Shown here piece by piece: positions 27,831-35,817 of a stretch of DNA of 64,000 nucleotides. Location of the stretch: assembly GCF_003259935.1 (NCBI RefSeq), contig NZ_QLMH01000001.1, positions 98,004-162,003 of the forward strand, in the 5' to 3' direction. The translations under genes were made by a program, and so were the position numbers. The notes under the pieces are model-generated. The model searched no databases, was not told the origin of the DNA, and worked only from the letters and a program-made list of their open reading frames with translations. Position 1 is the first letter of the stretch; every line of letters begins with the position of its first letter. This DNA is from Paranoxybacillus vitaminiphilus (lineage in GTDB: Bacteria > Bacillota > Bacilli > Bacillales > Anoxybacillaceae).

Positions 27831-27940
27831 GTTGGCAGCGCTAGCGGTACAATGCGTGGGAAATGGAAAGAATCCTTTTTTAAGGAGGGTGTATTCTAAA
27901 TAAAAGAAGGTGTCGTTTTGCAAAAGAAAGGAGAGATTCA

Positions 27941-28189
27941 ATGTCGCAACTGTTAGGAATAGGAATTATTAAGTGATTAATGAATATGTGGGAGCAACAA
28001 GGAAGTGGAAACGAACCACCGCAGCTATATTTCGAAGTGAATGGTGAAAAAAGATGCAGTGTTACGTATCAGGAAAAGACTGATACATTTATTTTCGAAG
28101 TATATGAAAAAGGCAGTAAACAGAAATATTATCAATTTGATAATATTGACATGATTGCGATTGAAATTTTTGAATTATTACAAATGTGA
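27941..28189 (+). pseudogene. ykuJ: ykuJ with an in-frame stop after codon 11
   Basis: From ATG 27941, with AAAGGAGA at normal distance, the frame reads MSQLLGIGIIK and then TGA (27974-27976). The same frame continues with LMNMWEQQ and a well-conserved YkuJ body, FEVNGEKRCSVTYQEK to FDNIDMIAIEIFELLQM. B. subtilis YkuJ begins MSQLTGIITRL, so TGA stands where CGA (Arg) would fit. Either the gene is broken, or translation restarts at ATG 27980 four bases after the stop, giving a 69-residue protein. Confidence 0.8.
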
Positions 28190-28200
28190 GGCGAAAATAA

Positions 28201-28347
28201 GTGAACAAACCGGTAGTTATTTGTCCAAATTGTCATAAGCAAGCGTATTTAGAAGAGGTTTTGACCGCTCAGGCGAATCAAAATGTCATTTATACATGTC
28301 CAGCTTGTCAGTTTATGCTGCGAAATATTCATACAAGCAAAGGATAA
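28201..28347 (+). CDS. ykzF: Small zinc-ribbon protein, YkzF-like
   Basis: 48 residues from GTG 28201, missed by length-limited ORF calling. Two CxxC pairs, CPNCHK near the start and CPACQF near the end, indicate a zinc ribbon. It lies between ykuJ and ykuK; ykzF is in the same cluster in B. subtilis. GAGG lies about 10 bases upstream. Function is unknown. Confidence 0.75.
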   Translation: MNKPVVICPNCHKQAYLEEVLTAQANQNVIYTCPACQFMLRNIHTSKG

Positions 28348-28456
28348 AGAGTCTGTCTTAGCAAAGAGTCAGCCCCCTCAACCGCCATATTTCGGGATAA
28401 TAACACCGAAGCTTGTAAGCGTTTGAGGGGGATCAGACTTTTATGAGACAGCCTTC
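28348..28456 (+). repeat. Diverged nested hairpin, repeat-family relative
   Basis: The outer arms AGAGTCTGTCTTA and TGAGACAGCCTT enclose AGTCAGCCCCCTCAA against TTGAGGGGGATCAGACT. The middle differs from the common core. It follows ykzF and precedes ykuK; no T-run directly follows. Confidence 0.65.
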
Positions 28457-28532
28457 TATTTATATATATATCTTTAGTTTTTTAGCATATGTATATAAGT
28501 GAGACACTCACGAACAACGAAGGAGTAGCAAA

Positions 28533-29048
28533 ATGGATTTTAATACGTTTTTTAATGCGATAGAAAGTAAAATGTCATTTGAAATGGTGATGAAGCGGTT
28601 AACACAATTTATCGAAACAGACCCAAAACGTCATTATGTTTTATCCATTGGCACAGATTCACATGTGCACAAAAATGAAACTCGTTTCGTTACTGCGATT
28701 CATTTACATCGAGTTGGAAAAGGAGCCTGGGGTTGTCTACACTCGCATATTATTCCGCGTGCCATTCAAAATGTTCGTGAAAAAATTTCATATGAGACGA
28801 TGTTGAGTCAAGAAGTAGCTTACTTGTTTGTTTCTGAGCGTCTGGGAGAGCTGATTGAATTATTAGTTCCTTATAAGCGCGATGGAGCTGATTTTACTTT
28901 TCAAATTCATCTTGATATTGGACGAAAAGGAGCGACGAAGGAATTCATTCATGAAATGACAGCAAAAATAGCAGCAATGGGAATTGAGCCAATTATAAAA
29001 CCAGAAGCGTATGCGGCATTTAGTTATGCCAATAGATACACAAAATAA
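28533..29048 (+). CDS. ykuK: RNase H-like protein YkuK (DUF458)
   Basis: 171 residues. The conserved features LSIGTDSHVHKNETRFVTAI and FQIHLDIGRKGATKEF carry acidic residues placed as in RNase H folds. It matches YkuK of B. subtilis. It is cytoplasmic, and no activity is established. AAGGAG precedes the ATG. Confidence 0.88.
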   Translation: MDFNTFFNAIESKMSFEMVMKRLTQFIETDPKRHYVLSIGTDSHVHKNETRFVTAIHLHRVGKGAWGCLHSHIIPRAIQNVREKISYETMLSQEVAYLFVSERLGELIELLVPYKRDGADFTFQIHLDIGRKGATKEFIHEMTAKIAAMGIEPIIKPEAYAAFSYANRYTK

Positions 29049-29110
29049 AGCAAAATACGTTTCAAAAAGGAAGGGAGAAACGTTTCTGACGGGGGAATTT
29101 TTTAAATATT

Positions 29111-29125
29111 ACGAAAACGCTTTCT
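29111..29125 (+). promoter_or_regulatory. cre-like sequence upstream of darB
   Basis: ACGAAAACGCTTTCT fits the CcpA consensus WTGNAANCGNWNNCW except at the second base. It lies about 100 bases before darB. Suggestive only. Confidence 0.3.
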
Positions 29126-29227
29126 TTCTTGCTGGAATACGATATATTAAGTAATGTTGTAAGTGTGGTAAACTATAAAAGAGAAAAAGTTTTATAGAAA
29201 GATGTTCGGAAGAAAGGCGGAAGCAGC

Positions 29228-29677
29228 ATGATTAGTTTTGACAGCAAGGAATTTTTAGATAAGAAAATTGCAGAATTTCTTATCTCTTCTGACAAGGTAG
29301 CTCATGTACAAATCGGCAATTACCTTGACCATGCTTTATTAGTGTTAACGAAGACAGGCTATTCAGCGATTCCAGTATTAGACTCAGCGTACAAATTGCA
29401 TGGACTTATCAGTATGACGATGATTATGGATGCCATTTTAGGTTTGGAGAGAATTGAATTTGAACGGTTAGAAAAAATGAAAGTAGAGGAAGTGATGAAC
29501 AAAGATATTCCTCGGCTTTTGCTGCATGACCATGTAATGAAAGGATTGGAGCTTGTTATCAATCACCCGTTTGTCTGCGTTGAAAATGAAGATGGTTACT
29601 TTGAAGGTATTTTTACAAGACGGGAAATATTGAAGCGGCTGCACAAACAAGTAAGGCGCTTAAACCATTATTCTTAA
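29228..29677 (+). CDS. darB: CBS-domain c-di-AMP receptor DarB
   Basis: 149 residues containing two CBS motifs (TGYSAIPVLDSAYKLHGLIS and HPFVCVENEDGYFEGIFTRREI). It corresponds to YkuL, shown in B. subtilis to bind c-di-AMP and, when free of it, to stimulate the (p)ppGpp synthetase Rel and pyruvate carboxylase. GGCGGAAGC precedes the ATG. Regulatory role is inferred from the homologue. Confidence 0.9.
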   Translation: MISFDSKEFLDKKIAEFLISSDKVAHVQIGNYLDHALLVLTKTGYSAIPVLDSAYKLHGLISMTMIMDAILGLERIEFERLEKMKVEEVMNKDIPRLLLHDHVMKGLELVINHPFVCVENEDGYFEGIFTRREILKRLHKQVRRLNHYS

Positions 29678-29686
29678 TAATGATGA

Positions 29687-29737
29687 GGAGGCTGTCTCAA
29701 AGGTAGCAGCAATCCAGCCTATATGAGACAGCTGTTT
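29687..29737. terminator. Terminator after darB (short repeat-family hairpin)
   Basis: AGGCTGTCTCA and TGAGACAGCTG form the stem, followed by TTTTAA. The converging TSUP gene ends at its edge. Confidence 0.75.
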
Positions 29738-30471
29738 TAATTCGCAAGCTTTATAACTAGTTGAATAATCAAAAGCAGTGTTACAGCATTTAAAATCATT
29801 TGTAAGTGGTGTTTTTGTAATTTATTGGCAATACGAATAGAAGTTTGTGCTCCGAGCAGCGATCCGGTTGCTAAAAAAACGGCAACTTTCCAATTAAAAT
29901 GACCGGCAGATAAATAGGTGAAAAAGGCGCCGCAGCAACTAAGAAAAGTTTGAAATCTTGTAAAGGCAACGGCAGATAAATATTCAAATCCATTGCGTAA
30001 GTATGCATACATTAACAGTGTAGCCTGCCCCGGACCAAACATTCCGTCATAGACCCCGATTCCATATAGTACAGGATACAGCTTTTTAGAAATGGCGGCA
30101 TCGGTTTGGCAGCTATTTTTCTGTTTTTTAAGCAGCTGTAAAGCTAGCGCAAAACTCAGCAAGCCGATCGCTATCGCTGTCATTGTTTTCTCAGGCAAAG
30201 CGGAAGCGATCATTCCCCCGGTTATTCCGCCGCCGAGGCTAATTGGAATCAGCCAAACTGCTTTTCGCCATTGAATTTTCTTTTGACGAAGCAAAACAAA
30301 AAAACTTGAAAAGGAACTGAACATATTTGAAAACTTCGCTGCGGCAATCGCTTGATGGATTGGGATTCCTGTTATGAGCAGTGCCGGCATTCCAATTAAT
30401 CCGCCACCTCCTGCAAGCGTTCCGATGAAAGATGTAGCAAATCCGATAACAATAAGTAATAAAAATTCCAT
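29737..30471 (-). CDS. TSUP-family (TauE/SafE) membrane transporter
   Basis: 244 residues, almost entirely hydrophobic with about seven to eight helices. The family opening FIGTLAGGGGLIGMPALL and the repeated second-half motif DGMFGPGQATLLMYAYL are present. The family exports sulfite, sulfoacetate or related anions; the substrate here is unknown. It diverges from ccpC, so the LysR protein could influence it. Confidence 0.88.
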   Translation of the reverse strand: MEFLLLIVIGFATSFIGTLAGGGGLIGMPALLITGIPIHQAIAAAKFSNMFSSFSSFFVLLRQKKIQWRKAVWLIPISLGGGITGGMIASALPEKTMTAIAIGLLSFALALQLLKKQKNSCQTDAAISKKLYPVLYGIGVYDGMFGPGQATLLMYAYLRNGFEYLSAVAFTRFQTFLSCCGAFFTYLSAGHFNWKVAVFLATGSLLGAQTSIRIANKLQKHHLQMILNAVTLLLIIQLVIKLAN

Positions 30472-30588
30472 TATTCTCTTTCCCTTTCTCGATTTGTTTT
30501 AAGATCATCGTACGTGAATTTCCTTGATAATGAAATTTAAAAAAATTTAACATATACTATAAGAAAAACTTATTAATAAGGTGAGATT

Positions 30589-31458
30589 GTGAACTTTTCT
30601 GAATACGAGATTCTCGTTGTTTTGACAGAAGAACTCAATATGCGAAAAGCCGCTGAGCGTCTGTTTATATCGCAGCCGGCCTTATCGCAACGATTGCAAA
30701 CGATTGAGCGGAATTGGAATGTAAAAATTTTTTTGCGTTCTCAGCGTGGATTAATATTAACGCCGGCTGGTGAAAAAATTGTCGCTTTGGCAAAAGAAAT
30801 TGTAACACGCACGAATCGAGTGAAAGATGAGCTGCAGCAGTCTGAAGGTAAGGTATATGGGACATTAAAGCTTGCAGCTGCTTCGATTATCGCTCAACAT
30901 TGGCTTCCCGATGTGTTGAAAGACTTTACGGCAACATATCCGAACGTAAAAATTTCGCTTATTACTGGTTGGACAAGCGAAATGATGGCAGCGATGTACG
31001 AAAGCAATGTACACGTTGCGATTGTTCGCGGCCGGCCGGAATGGAACGGAATAATCCGACATTTATTCACGGAGCAACTGTTTTTAGTCGATAAGGAAAT
31101 TCAATGCTTAGATGATGTTTTCATAACGGAACGGCCGTTTATTCAATTTAAAAGCGATTCAACGTATCACCAACAAATTCAACAATGGTGGTATGAGCGG
31201 TATCGCACTTTTCCACAGCGAACGATTATTGTAGATCAAATTGAGACTTGCAAGCAGCTGGCATATGCTGGAATTGGCTATGCGATTTTGCCGGAAATTG
31301 CTATTAAAGAAATTGACAATCATATGATCAAAATTCCGCTGACGGATCAAAAAGGACAACCGATGACAAGGGATACATGGGTAATCGGTTCTGAATTGTC
31401 GTTTCAACTGCCGCAGGTGCAAGCATTTATCAGTATCATTGATAAGCACATTTCCTAA
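30589..31458 (+). CDS. ccpC: LysR-family regulator CcpC
   Basis: 289 residues from GTG 30589. The N-terminal winged helix reads LNMRKAAERLFISQPALSQR; the rest is the LysR effector-binding domain, with ERPFIQFKSDSTY and ILVDQIETCKQ-like text (IIVDQIETCKQLAYAGIGYA). It closely matches B. subtilis CcpC, which represses citB and citZ and responds to citrate. Its position after ykuL agrees. Confidence 0.9.
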   Translation: MNFSEYEILVVLTEELNMRKAAERLFISQPALSQRLQTIERNWNVKIFLRSQRGLILTPAGEKIVALAKEIVTRTNRVKDELQQSEGKVYGTLKLAAASIIAQHWLPDVLKDFTATYPNVKISLITGWTSEMMAAMYESNVHVAIVRGRPEWNGIIRHLFTEQLFLVDKEIQCLDDVFITERPFIQFKSDSTYHQQIQQWWYERYRTFPQRTIIVDQIETCKQLAYAGIGYAILPEIAIKEIDNHMIKIPLTDQKGQPMTRDTWVIGSELSFQLPQVQAFISIIDKHIS

Positions 31459-31528
31459 TTTTTGGCTTGTCAACTTTATTGCAGTTTGCTAAAGTGAAAA
31501 AGAAGAAAAGCATAGGGAGGAAGTATAT

Positions 31529-32239
31529 ATGAAAATGATGGATGCCAATGAGATTATTTCATTTATTCAAAATAGCAAAAAAGCGACACCAGTTAAAGTA
31601 TACATAAAAGGAAATCTGGAAGGAATCGATTTTGGAGCAAGCGCTAAAACATTCATTAATGGCAATACTGGAGTTATTTTTGGCGAATGGCAAGAAATCC
31701 AGGCTGCTCTTGAGGCAAATAAAGATCAAATTGAGGATTATGTTGTTGAAAATGACCGCCGTAATTCCGCTATTCCGCTGTTGGACTTGAAAGGAATTAA
31801 AGCTCGCATTGAGCCGGGTGCCATCATTCGCGATCAAGTCGAAATCGGTGATAATGCCGTTATCATGATGGGAGCCGTTATTAACATTGGAGCTGTTGTT
31901 GGAGAAGGGACAATGATTGATATGAATGCGGTGCTTGGCGGCCGTGCAACCGTTGGCAAAAACTGTCACGTAGGTGCAGGAGCTGTATTAGCAGGTGTGA
32001 TCGAACCACCTTCTGCAAAGCCTGTTATTGTAGAAGATGATGTTGTAATCGGTGCGAATGCTGTTATTTTAGAGGGAGTAACCGTTGGAAAAGGAGCCGT
32101 TGTTGCGGCAGGAGCCGTCGTTATTGAAGATGTTCCGCCATATACGGTAGTTGCCGGTGTGCCGGCGCGCGTCATTAAACAAATTGACGAAAAAACAAAG
32201 GCAAAAACAGAGATTAAACAAGAACTTCGTCAGTTATAA
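31529..32239 (+). CDS. dapH: Tetrahydrodipicolinate N-acetyltransferase
   Basis: 236 residues from ATG 31529 with GGGAGG upstream. The N-terminal domain contains [15 protein letters not shown]. The C-terminal left-handed beta helix is made of hexapeptide repeats ([21 protein letters not shown] and following, then [16 protein letters not shown]). It acetylates tetrahydrodipicolinate, the entry step of the acetylase branch to DAP and lysine; dapL and patA complete it. Confidence 0.95.
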   Translation: MKMMDANEIISFIQNSKKATPVKVYIKGNLEGIDFGASAKTFINGNTGVIFGEWQEIQAALEANKDQIEDYVVENDRRNSAIPLLDLKGIKARIEPGAIIRDQVEIGDNAVIMMGAVINIGAVVGEGTMIDMNAVLGGRATVGKNCHVGAGAVLAGVIEPPSAKPVIVEDDVVIGANAVILEGVTVGKGAVVAAGAVVIEDVPPYTVVAGVPARVIKQIDEKTKAKTEIKQELRQL

Positions 32240-32358
32240 GAAAAGCGGAAGCGCCGCGATTAGCCTTCGAAGCCAAATGTTCTTCGCCCGTAGAGGTGCT
32301 TGTCACCTCAAGGGAGAAGGTTATTTGGCAGAAGAAGGCTAGGCGCTGAAGCTAGACA
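32240..32358 (+). repeat. Second repeat type (AAGCGGAAGCGCC...GGCGCTGAAGC) after dapH
   Basis: A long imperfect hairpin starts AAAAGCGGAAGCGCC and ends AGGCGCTGAAGCTAGACA. Nested arms are TAGCCTTC/GAAGGCTA and GCCAAAT/ATTTGGC, with AGGTGCTTGTCACCT at the tip. A second AAAAGCGGAAGCG follows at 32363-32375. Similar extragenic sequences occur in other bacilli as far as I recall. Confidence 0.75.
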
Positions 32359-32379
32359 AAAAGAAAAGCGGAAGCGAGA

Positions 32380-32508
32380 AGAGGCTGTCTCATAAGGGCC
32401 TGATCTCACGCGTATTTCACAATATATAGTTCATTTATCCAACATGATGTCCTATATATTGTGTTGTGGGGTCTGACCCTGGAGCTTTTGGGACAGTCTC
32501 TTTTTTAC
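32380..32508 (+). repeat. Dispersed nested inverted repeat, copy 4, between dapH and dapL
   Basis: The outer arms AGAGGCTGTCTCA and GGGACAGTCTCT are followed by TTTTT. AAGGGCCTGATCTCACGCG pairs broadly with TTGTGGGGTCTGACCCT, and CACAATATAT with ATATATTGTG. It is a full-length copy with a terminator-like end inside an operon that is continuous in B. subtilis. Confidence 0.85.
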
Positions 32509-32523
32509 AAGGGGGAAACGAAT

Positions 32524-33654
32524 GTGGAGCAGCTCAGTCGTTTTGTATCGATTCGCCGCGATTTACATAAAATTCCCGAGTTAGGTTTTCAAGAGTTTAA
32601 AACGCAGCAATATTTGCTGGATTATATTCAAACATTGCCGCAGGAACGGTTAGAAGTAAAAACGTGGAAAACAGGAATTTTTGTTAAAGTACGCGGGACA
32701 GAGCCGACGAAAATAATTGGCTATCGAGCGGATATCGATGGGCTGCCTGTTAGCGAAGAAACAGGCCTGCCTTTTGCTTCGGAGCACGAAGGAAAAATGC
32801 ATGCGTGCGGCCATGATTTTCATATGAGCATCGCGCTTGGCGTATTGACTTATTTTGCCTATCATCCCGCGAAAGATGATTTATTGTTTGTATTCCAGCC
32901 TGCAGAAGAAGGGCCGGGCGGGGCTTTACCGATGTTAGAAAGCGAGATTATGCAACAATGGAAGCCGGATATGATCATTGCGCTTCATATTGCTCCTGAA
33001 TATCCTGTCGGCACCATTGCGACAAAGGAAGGGCTGTTGTTTGCCAATACTTCCGAGTTATTTATCGACTTAAAAGGTAAAGGAGGACATGCAGCATTTC
33101 CGCATTTAGCGAACGATATGGTTGTTACCGCCTGTTCGCTTGTGACACAGCTGCAGTCAATCGTATCGCGCAATGTCGATCCGCTCGATAGCGCTGTTAT
33201 TACAATTGGAAAAATTTCCGGGGGAACAGTGCAAAATGTCATCGCGGAGCACGCCCGCCTTGAAGGAACGATTCGCACCTTATCAGCCGAGTCGATGAAA
33301 AAGGTAAAAGAACGAATTGAAGCGATTGTCAAAGGAATTGAAATCGGGTACCAATGTGAAGCGGCAATTGATTACGGCTCTATGTATTACCAAGTATATA
33401 ATGATGAACAGTTGACAAACGAGTTTATGAGCTTTGTCAATGAGCATACAAATGTTGAAGTCGTTCGTTGCAAAGAAGCGATGACGGGCGAAGATTTTGG
33501 ATATATGCTCGCGCAAATTCCTGGGTTTATGTTTTGGCTGGGTGTCGACTCTCCATATGGTCTTCACCATTCCAAACTTAATCCGGATGAGCGTGCGATT
33601 GATACAGCTATTCATCTGCTTATTTCTTATCTTGAATGGAAAGCTGCTCAGTAA
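32524..33654 (+). CDS. dapL: N-acetyldiaminopimelate deacetylase
   Basis: 376-residue M20 peptidase-family protein from GTG 32524 (AAGGGGGAA upstream). The metal and catalytic motifs are [30 protein letters not shown] and GEDFGYML. It corresponds to YkuR. It removes acetyl from N-acetyl-LL-DAP to give LL-DAP for lysine and peptidoglycan. Its start lies only 16 bases after a repeat-type terminator, so its expression may be lowered or separate from dapH. Confidence 0.93.
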   Translation: MEQLSRFVSIRRDLHKIPELGFQEFKTQQYLLDYIQTLPQERLEVKTWKTGIFVKVRGTEPTKIIGYRADIDGLPVSEETGLPFASEHEGKMHACGHDFHMSIALGVLTYFAYHPAKDDLLFVFQPAEEGPGGALPMLESEIMQQWKPDMIIALHIAPEYPVGTIATKEGLLFANTSELFIDLKGKGGHAAFPHLANDMVVTACSLVTQLQSIVSRNVDPLDSAVITIGKISGGTVQNVIAEHARLEGTIRTLSAESMKKVKERIEAIVKGIEIGYQCEAAIDYGSMYYQVYNDEQLTNEFMSFVNEHTNVEVVRCKEAMTGEDFGYMLAQIPGFMFWLGVDSPYGLHHSKLNPDERAIDTAIHLLISYLEWKAAQ

Positions 33655-33713
33655 AATGGCATATTTTCTCCTTACATGAGACATATTAACTTATGTGAGG
33701 AGGTGGATGGACA

Positions 33714-33956
33714 ATGGCGAAAATCGGTGTAGAACAATCATTAACAAACGTACAGGAAGCATTGAAAGAAAGAGGACATGAAGTAGTTCCTCTCCGTCAA
33801 GAAAGCGATGCAAAAGGATGTGACTGCTGCGTAGTCACGGGTCAAGACTCCAATGTAATGGGCATCCAAAATACAGTAACCTCTGGTTCCGTCATTGAAG
33901 CGAGCGGTTTAACAGCGGAGGAAGTTTGTCAAGCAGTTGAGGCAAGACTTCGCTAA
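33714..33956 (+). CDS. ykuS: UPF0180 protein YkuS
   Basis: 80 residues, starting [17 protein letters not shown] and with a cysteine-bearing centre [15 protein letters not shown]. It matches UPF0180/YkuS. The paired cysteines could bind metal, but no function is known. GAGGAGGTGG precedes the ATG. It follows dapL as in B. subtilis. Confidence 0.9.
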   Translation: MAKIGVEQSLTNVQEALKERGHEVVPLRQESDAKGCDCCVVTGQDSNVMGIQNTVTSGSVIEASGLTAEEVCQAVEARLR

Positions 33957-33982
33957 CAATGATATAGCCAGATGAACAAAAG

Positions 33983-34022
33983 AACGAGGCTGCCGCATTG
34001 ATGAGCGAAAAGCCTCGTTTTT
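33983..34022 (+). terminator. Terminator after ykuS
   Basis: ACGAGGCT and AGCCTCGT are the arms, followed by TTTTTTA. Confidence 0.8.
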
Positions 34023-34271
34023 TAGGATAAAAAGCTTTGTTCGTTGAGCCATGTTCTCTGTTTTAGCGGTAATATGAATTGCAGCATATTTATATTTCGA
34101 TGAAAAGTGACAGTGCGAATTGTTTTGCACTTAAACTAAAGTTTTAGAAAATTTGTTTAAAGACAAGATGTAAAGGAATAGCGAAATGAAGCAGGCAGGG
34201 AATAAAAAATATATTTATTTAAATTAATTATCATTTAACATTGTATTATAATTTTTAAGTGAACGATGTTG

Positions 34272-34308
34272 TTTAATTGAGAAATTATTAATAGTTTTCT
34301 CAATTAAC
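34272..34308 (+). other. AT-rich palindrome before the ykuV fragment
   Basis: TTAATTGAGAAA (34273-34284) and TTTCTCAATTAA (34296-34307) are perfect inverted arms around 11 bases. The surrounding 34150-34329 is AT-rich and noncoding. It lies exactly where the missing 5' half of ykuV would be and may be the scar of the event or an operator. Confidence 0.5.
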
Positions 34309-34329
34309 AATATTTTATGGAAGGATGAG

Positions 34330-34602
34330 TTGAATGTTGTTGCGATTCATATGCCGCGTTCAGAAAAGGATTTAGACATCGAACAAATAAAGAAAGTGGC
34401 AGAGGAGCGTGGAATTACGCAGCCTATTGCTGTTGACAATGAACATAAAATAACAGATGCGTTTGAAAATCAATATGTTCCTGCTTACTATGTGTTTGAT
34501 GCTGAAGGAAAACTCCGTCATTTCCAGGCGGGCGGAAGCGGTATGAAAATGCTGGAAAAACGCGTCAACCGCATTCTTGAGGAAAATAAGAAAACCGAAT
34601 AG
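34330..34602 (+). pseudogene. ykuV: 5'-truncated thiol-disulfide oxidoreductase YkuV
   Basis: 90 codons from TTG 34330 that closely match the second half of B. subtilis YkuV (LNVVAVHMPRSE onwards, through NQYVPAYYVFDAEGKLRHF and GGSGMKMLEKRVNRIL). The N-terminal 55-60 residues with the catalytic CxxC are absent, and I find no trace upstream. GGAAGGATGAG could serve as a ribosome site, so a redox-inactive fragment might still be made. Confidence 0.85.
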
Positions 34603-34613
34603 AAGTCACGAAA

Positions 34614-34720
34614 GAAGCTTGACCCAAAAGTGTCTGACCGCACTCGCCATCCATCCTGCACTGTGCTCTTGCATATTGTGGCTGCGAGGTCTGACCCTTA
34701 GATTAGGGTCAGCTTTTTTT
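34614..34720 (+). repeat. Dispersed nested inverted repeat, copy 5, acting as terminator
   Basis: AAGCTTGACCC and GGGTCAGCTT enclose AAGTGTCTGACCGCACT and GCGAGGTCTGACCCTT; TTTTTT follows. The AATATAT core is reduced to GCATATTGTG. Confidence 0.82.
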
Positions 34721-34790
34721 ATGCTTTTGTAACCATTATTTATCTGTAAACGTCAATTATGGTAAATATGTAAAATTAGGAGGGGGTCAT

Positions 34791-35663
34791 ATGAAATGGG
34801 CCAAAATCCTGCTTGTCGGTTTGATTGTTGTCATGAGCATAGCTGGCTGTTCATCAAGCAAAAGGGAAGAAGGCAGTAAGGAGTCAAAATCTGATATAGC
34901 CGTCACAGAACAGCAAGAAATGGAGACAGAAACAGATGAACAAAATCCGGAACAAAAAGTAAGCAAATCAGAACATCGGGTAGTTATTTATCATGCAGAA
35001 ATTCGGATGGAAGTAAAAGAGTTTCAAAAGGTTCAGCAAACGATTGAACAGCTTGTGCAAAATCAAGGCGGCTACATTGTGCAGGCGAATGTTTATGAAA
35101 GTGAAGATCATCGTTTAGAGGGCACAGTGATGACACGTATACCTCAAGCGAAGTTTCCAATGTTTTTAGGGCAATTGGAAAAACTCGCGATGAAAGTTCA
35201 TTCTCGTCATGTTACAGGTCAGGATGTAACGGAAGAATTTGTTGACTTAGAATCAAGATTAAAATCGAAACAAGCGGTTGAAGAAAGGCTTTATCAATTT
35301 TTGAAAGAGGCAAAAGATACAAAAGACTTGCTCGCCATTTCGAACGATTTAGCAAGAGTACAGGAAGAAATCGAACAAATTAAGGGAAGAATGAAGTATT
35401 TACAAAACCAATCGGCTTTATCGACGGTTACGATTCACCTTTTTGAAAATAAAGTAGTTGTTCCAGATTTAGAGAACAAGGAATTAAATACATGGGAAAA
35501 GACGAAAAAACAATTTATGTCAAGCATTAATCTTCTGCTTTCATTGTTTTCAGGTCTAGTTGTGTTCATCATTGGCAATTTACCTGTTTTCGTTGTATTC
35601 ATTATTTTCATTGGTTTATTGATTTTCTTGGGAAAAAGAATCGTAAAAAAGAAAACGGAATAA
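34791..35663 (+). CDS. DUF4349-type lipoprotein with C-terminal membrane helix
   Basis: 290 residues. The N-terminal lipoprotein signal has lipobox SIAGC. A charged linker follows, then a DUF4349-like body (HRVVIYHAEIRMEVKEFQKV, GGYIVQANVYESE, RHVTGQDVTEEFVDLESRL) with a coiled-coil stretch about residues 155-205. A hydrophobic segment about 245-282 and a basic end KRIVKKK follow. It would be anchored outside the cell at both ends. Function unknown. GGAGGGGG precedes the ATG. Confidence 0.82.
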   Translation: MKWAKILLVGLIVVMSIAGCSSSKREEGSKESKSDIAVTEQQEMETETDEQNPEQKVSKSEHRVVIYHAEIRMEVKEFQKVQQTIEQLVQNQGGYIVQANVYESEDHRLEGTVMTRIPQAKFPMFLGQLEKLAMKVHSRHVTGQDVTEEFVDLESRLKSKQAVEERLYQFLKEAKDTKDLLAISNDLARVQEEIEQIKGRMKYLQNQSALSTVTIHLFENKVVVPDLENKELNTWEKTKKQFMSSINLLLSLFSGLVVFIIGNLPVFVVFIIFIGLLIFLGKRIVKKKTE

Positions 35664-35673
35664 TCGTAAAAAT

Positions 35674-35706
35674 CTGGCATTTGAAAAAATCGCCAGCTTT
35701 TTTACA
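35674..35706 (+). terminator. Terminator after the DUF4349 lipoprotein
   Basis: CTGGC and GCCAG around a 14-base loop, followed by CTTTTTT. Short stem. Confidence 0.65.
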
Positions 35707-35715
35707 TAAATATCT

Positions 35716-35733
35716 TTGTGATGTTTGTCACAA
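35716..35733. promoter_or_regulatory. Rex (or Fnr) operator before the bd-type oxidase genes
   Basis: TTGTGATGTTTGTCACAA is an inverted repeat with 6-base arms TTGTGA/TCACAA around six bases. It has the length and arms of the Gram-positive Rex box (TTGTGAAN4TTCACAA) and also fits the Fnr core TGTGA-N6-TCACA. It lies 85 bases before the oxidase gene, where either redox regulator would act. Confidence 0.78.
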
Positions 35734-35817
35734 AAAGTTCATGTTCGCCTTATTTAAAAAGCTTTTTCTAGATTTACAATATTAATACAGTGAAAACTCG
35801 AGAGGAGTGAATAATAG

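Noticed and set aside
32151-32342. Small ORF across the end of dapH and the repeat
   Set aside because: It is out of frame with dapH and lies in hairpin DNA with no ribosome site.
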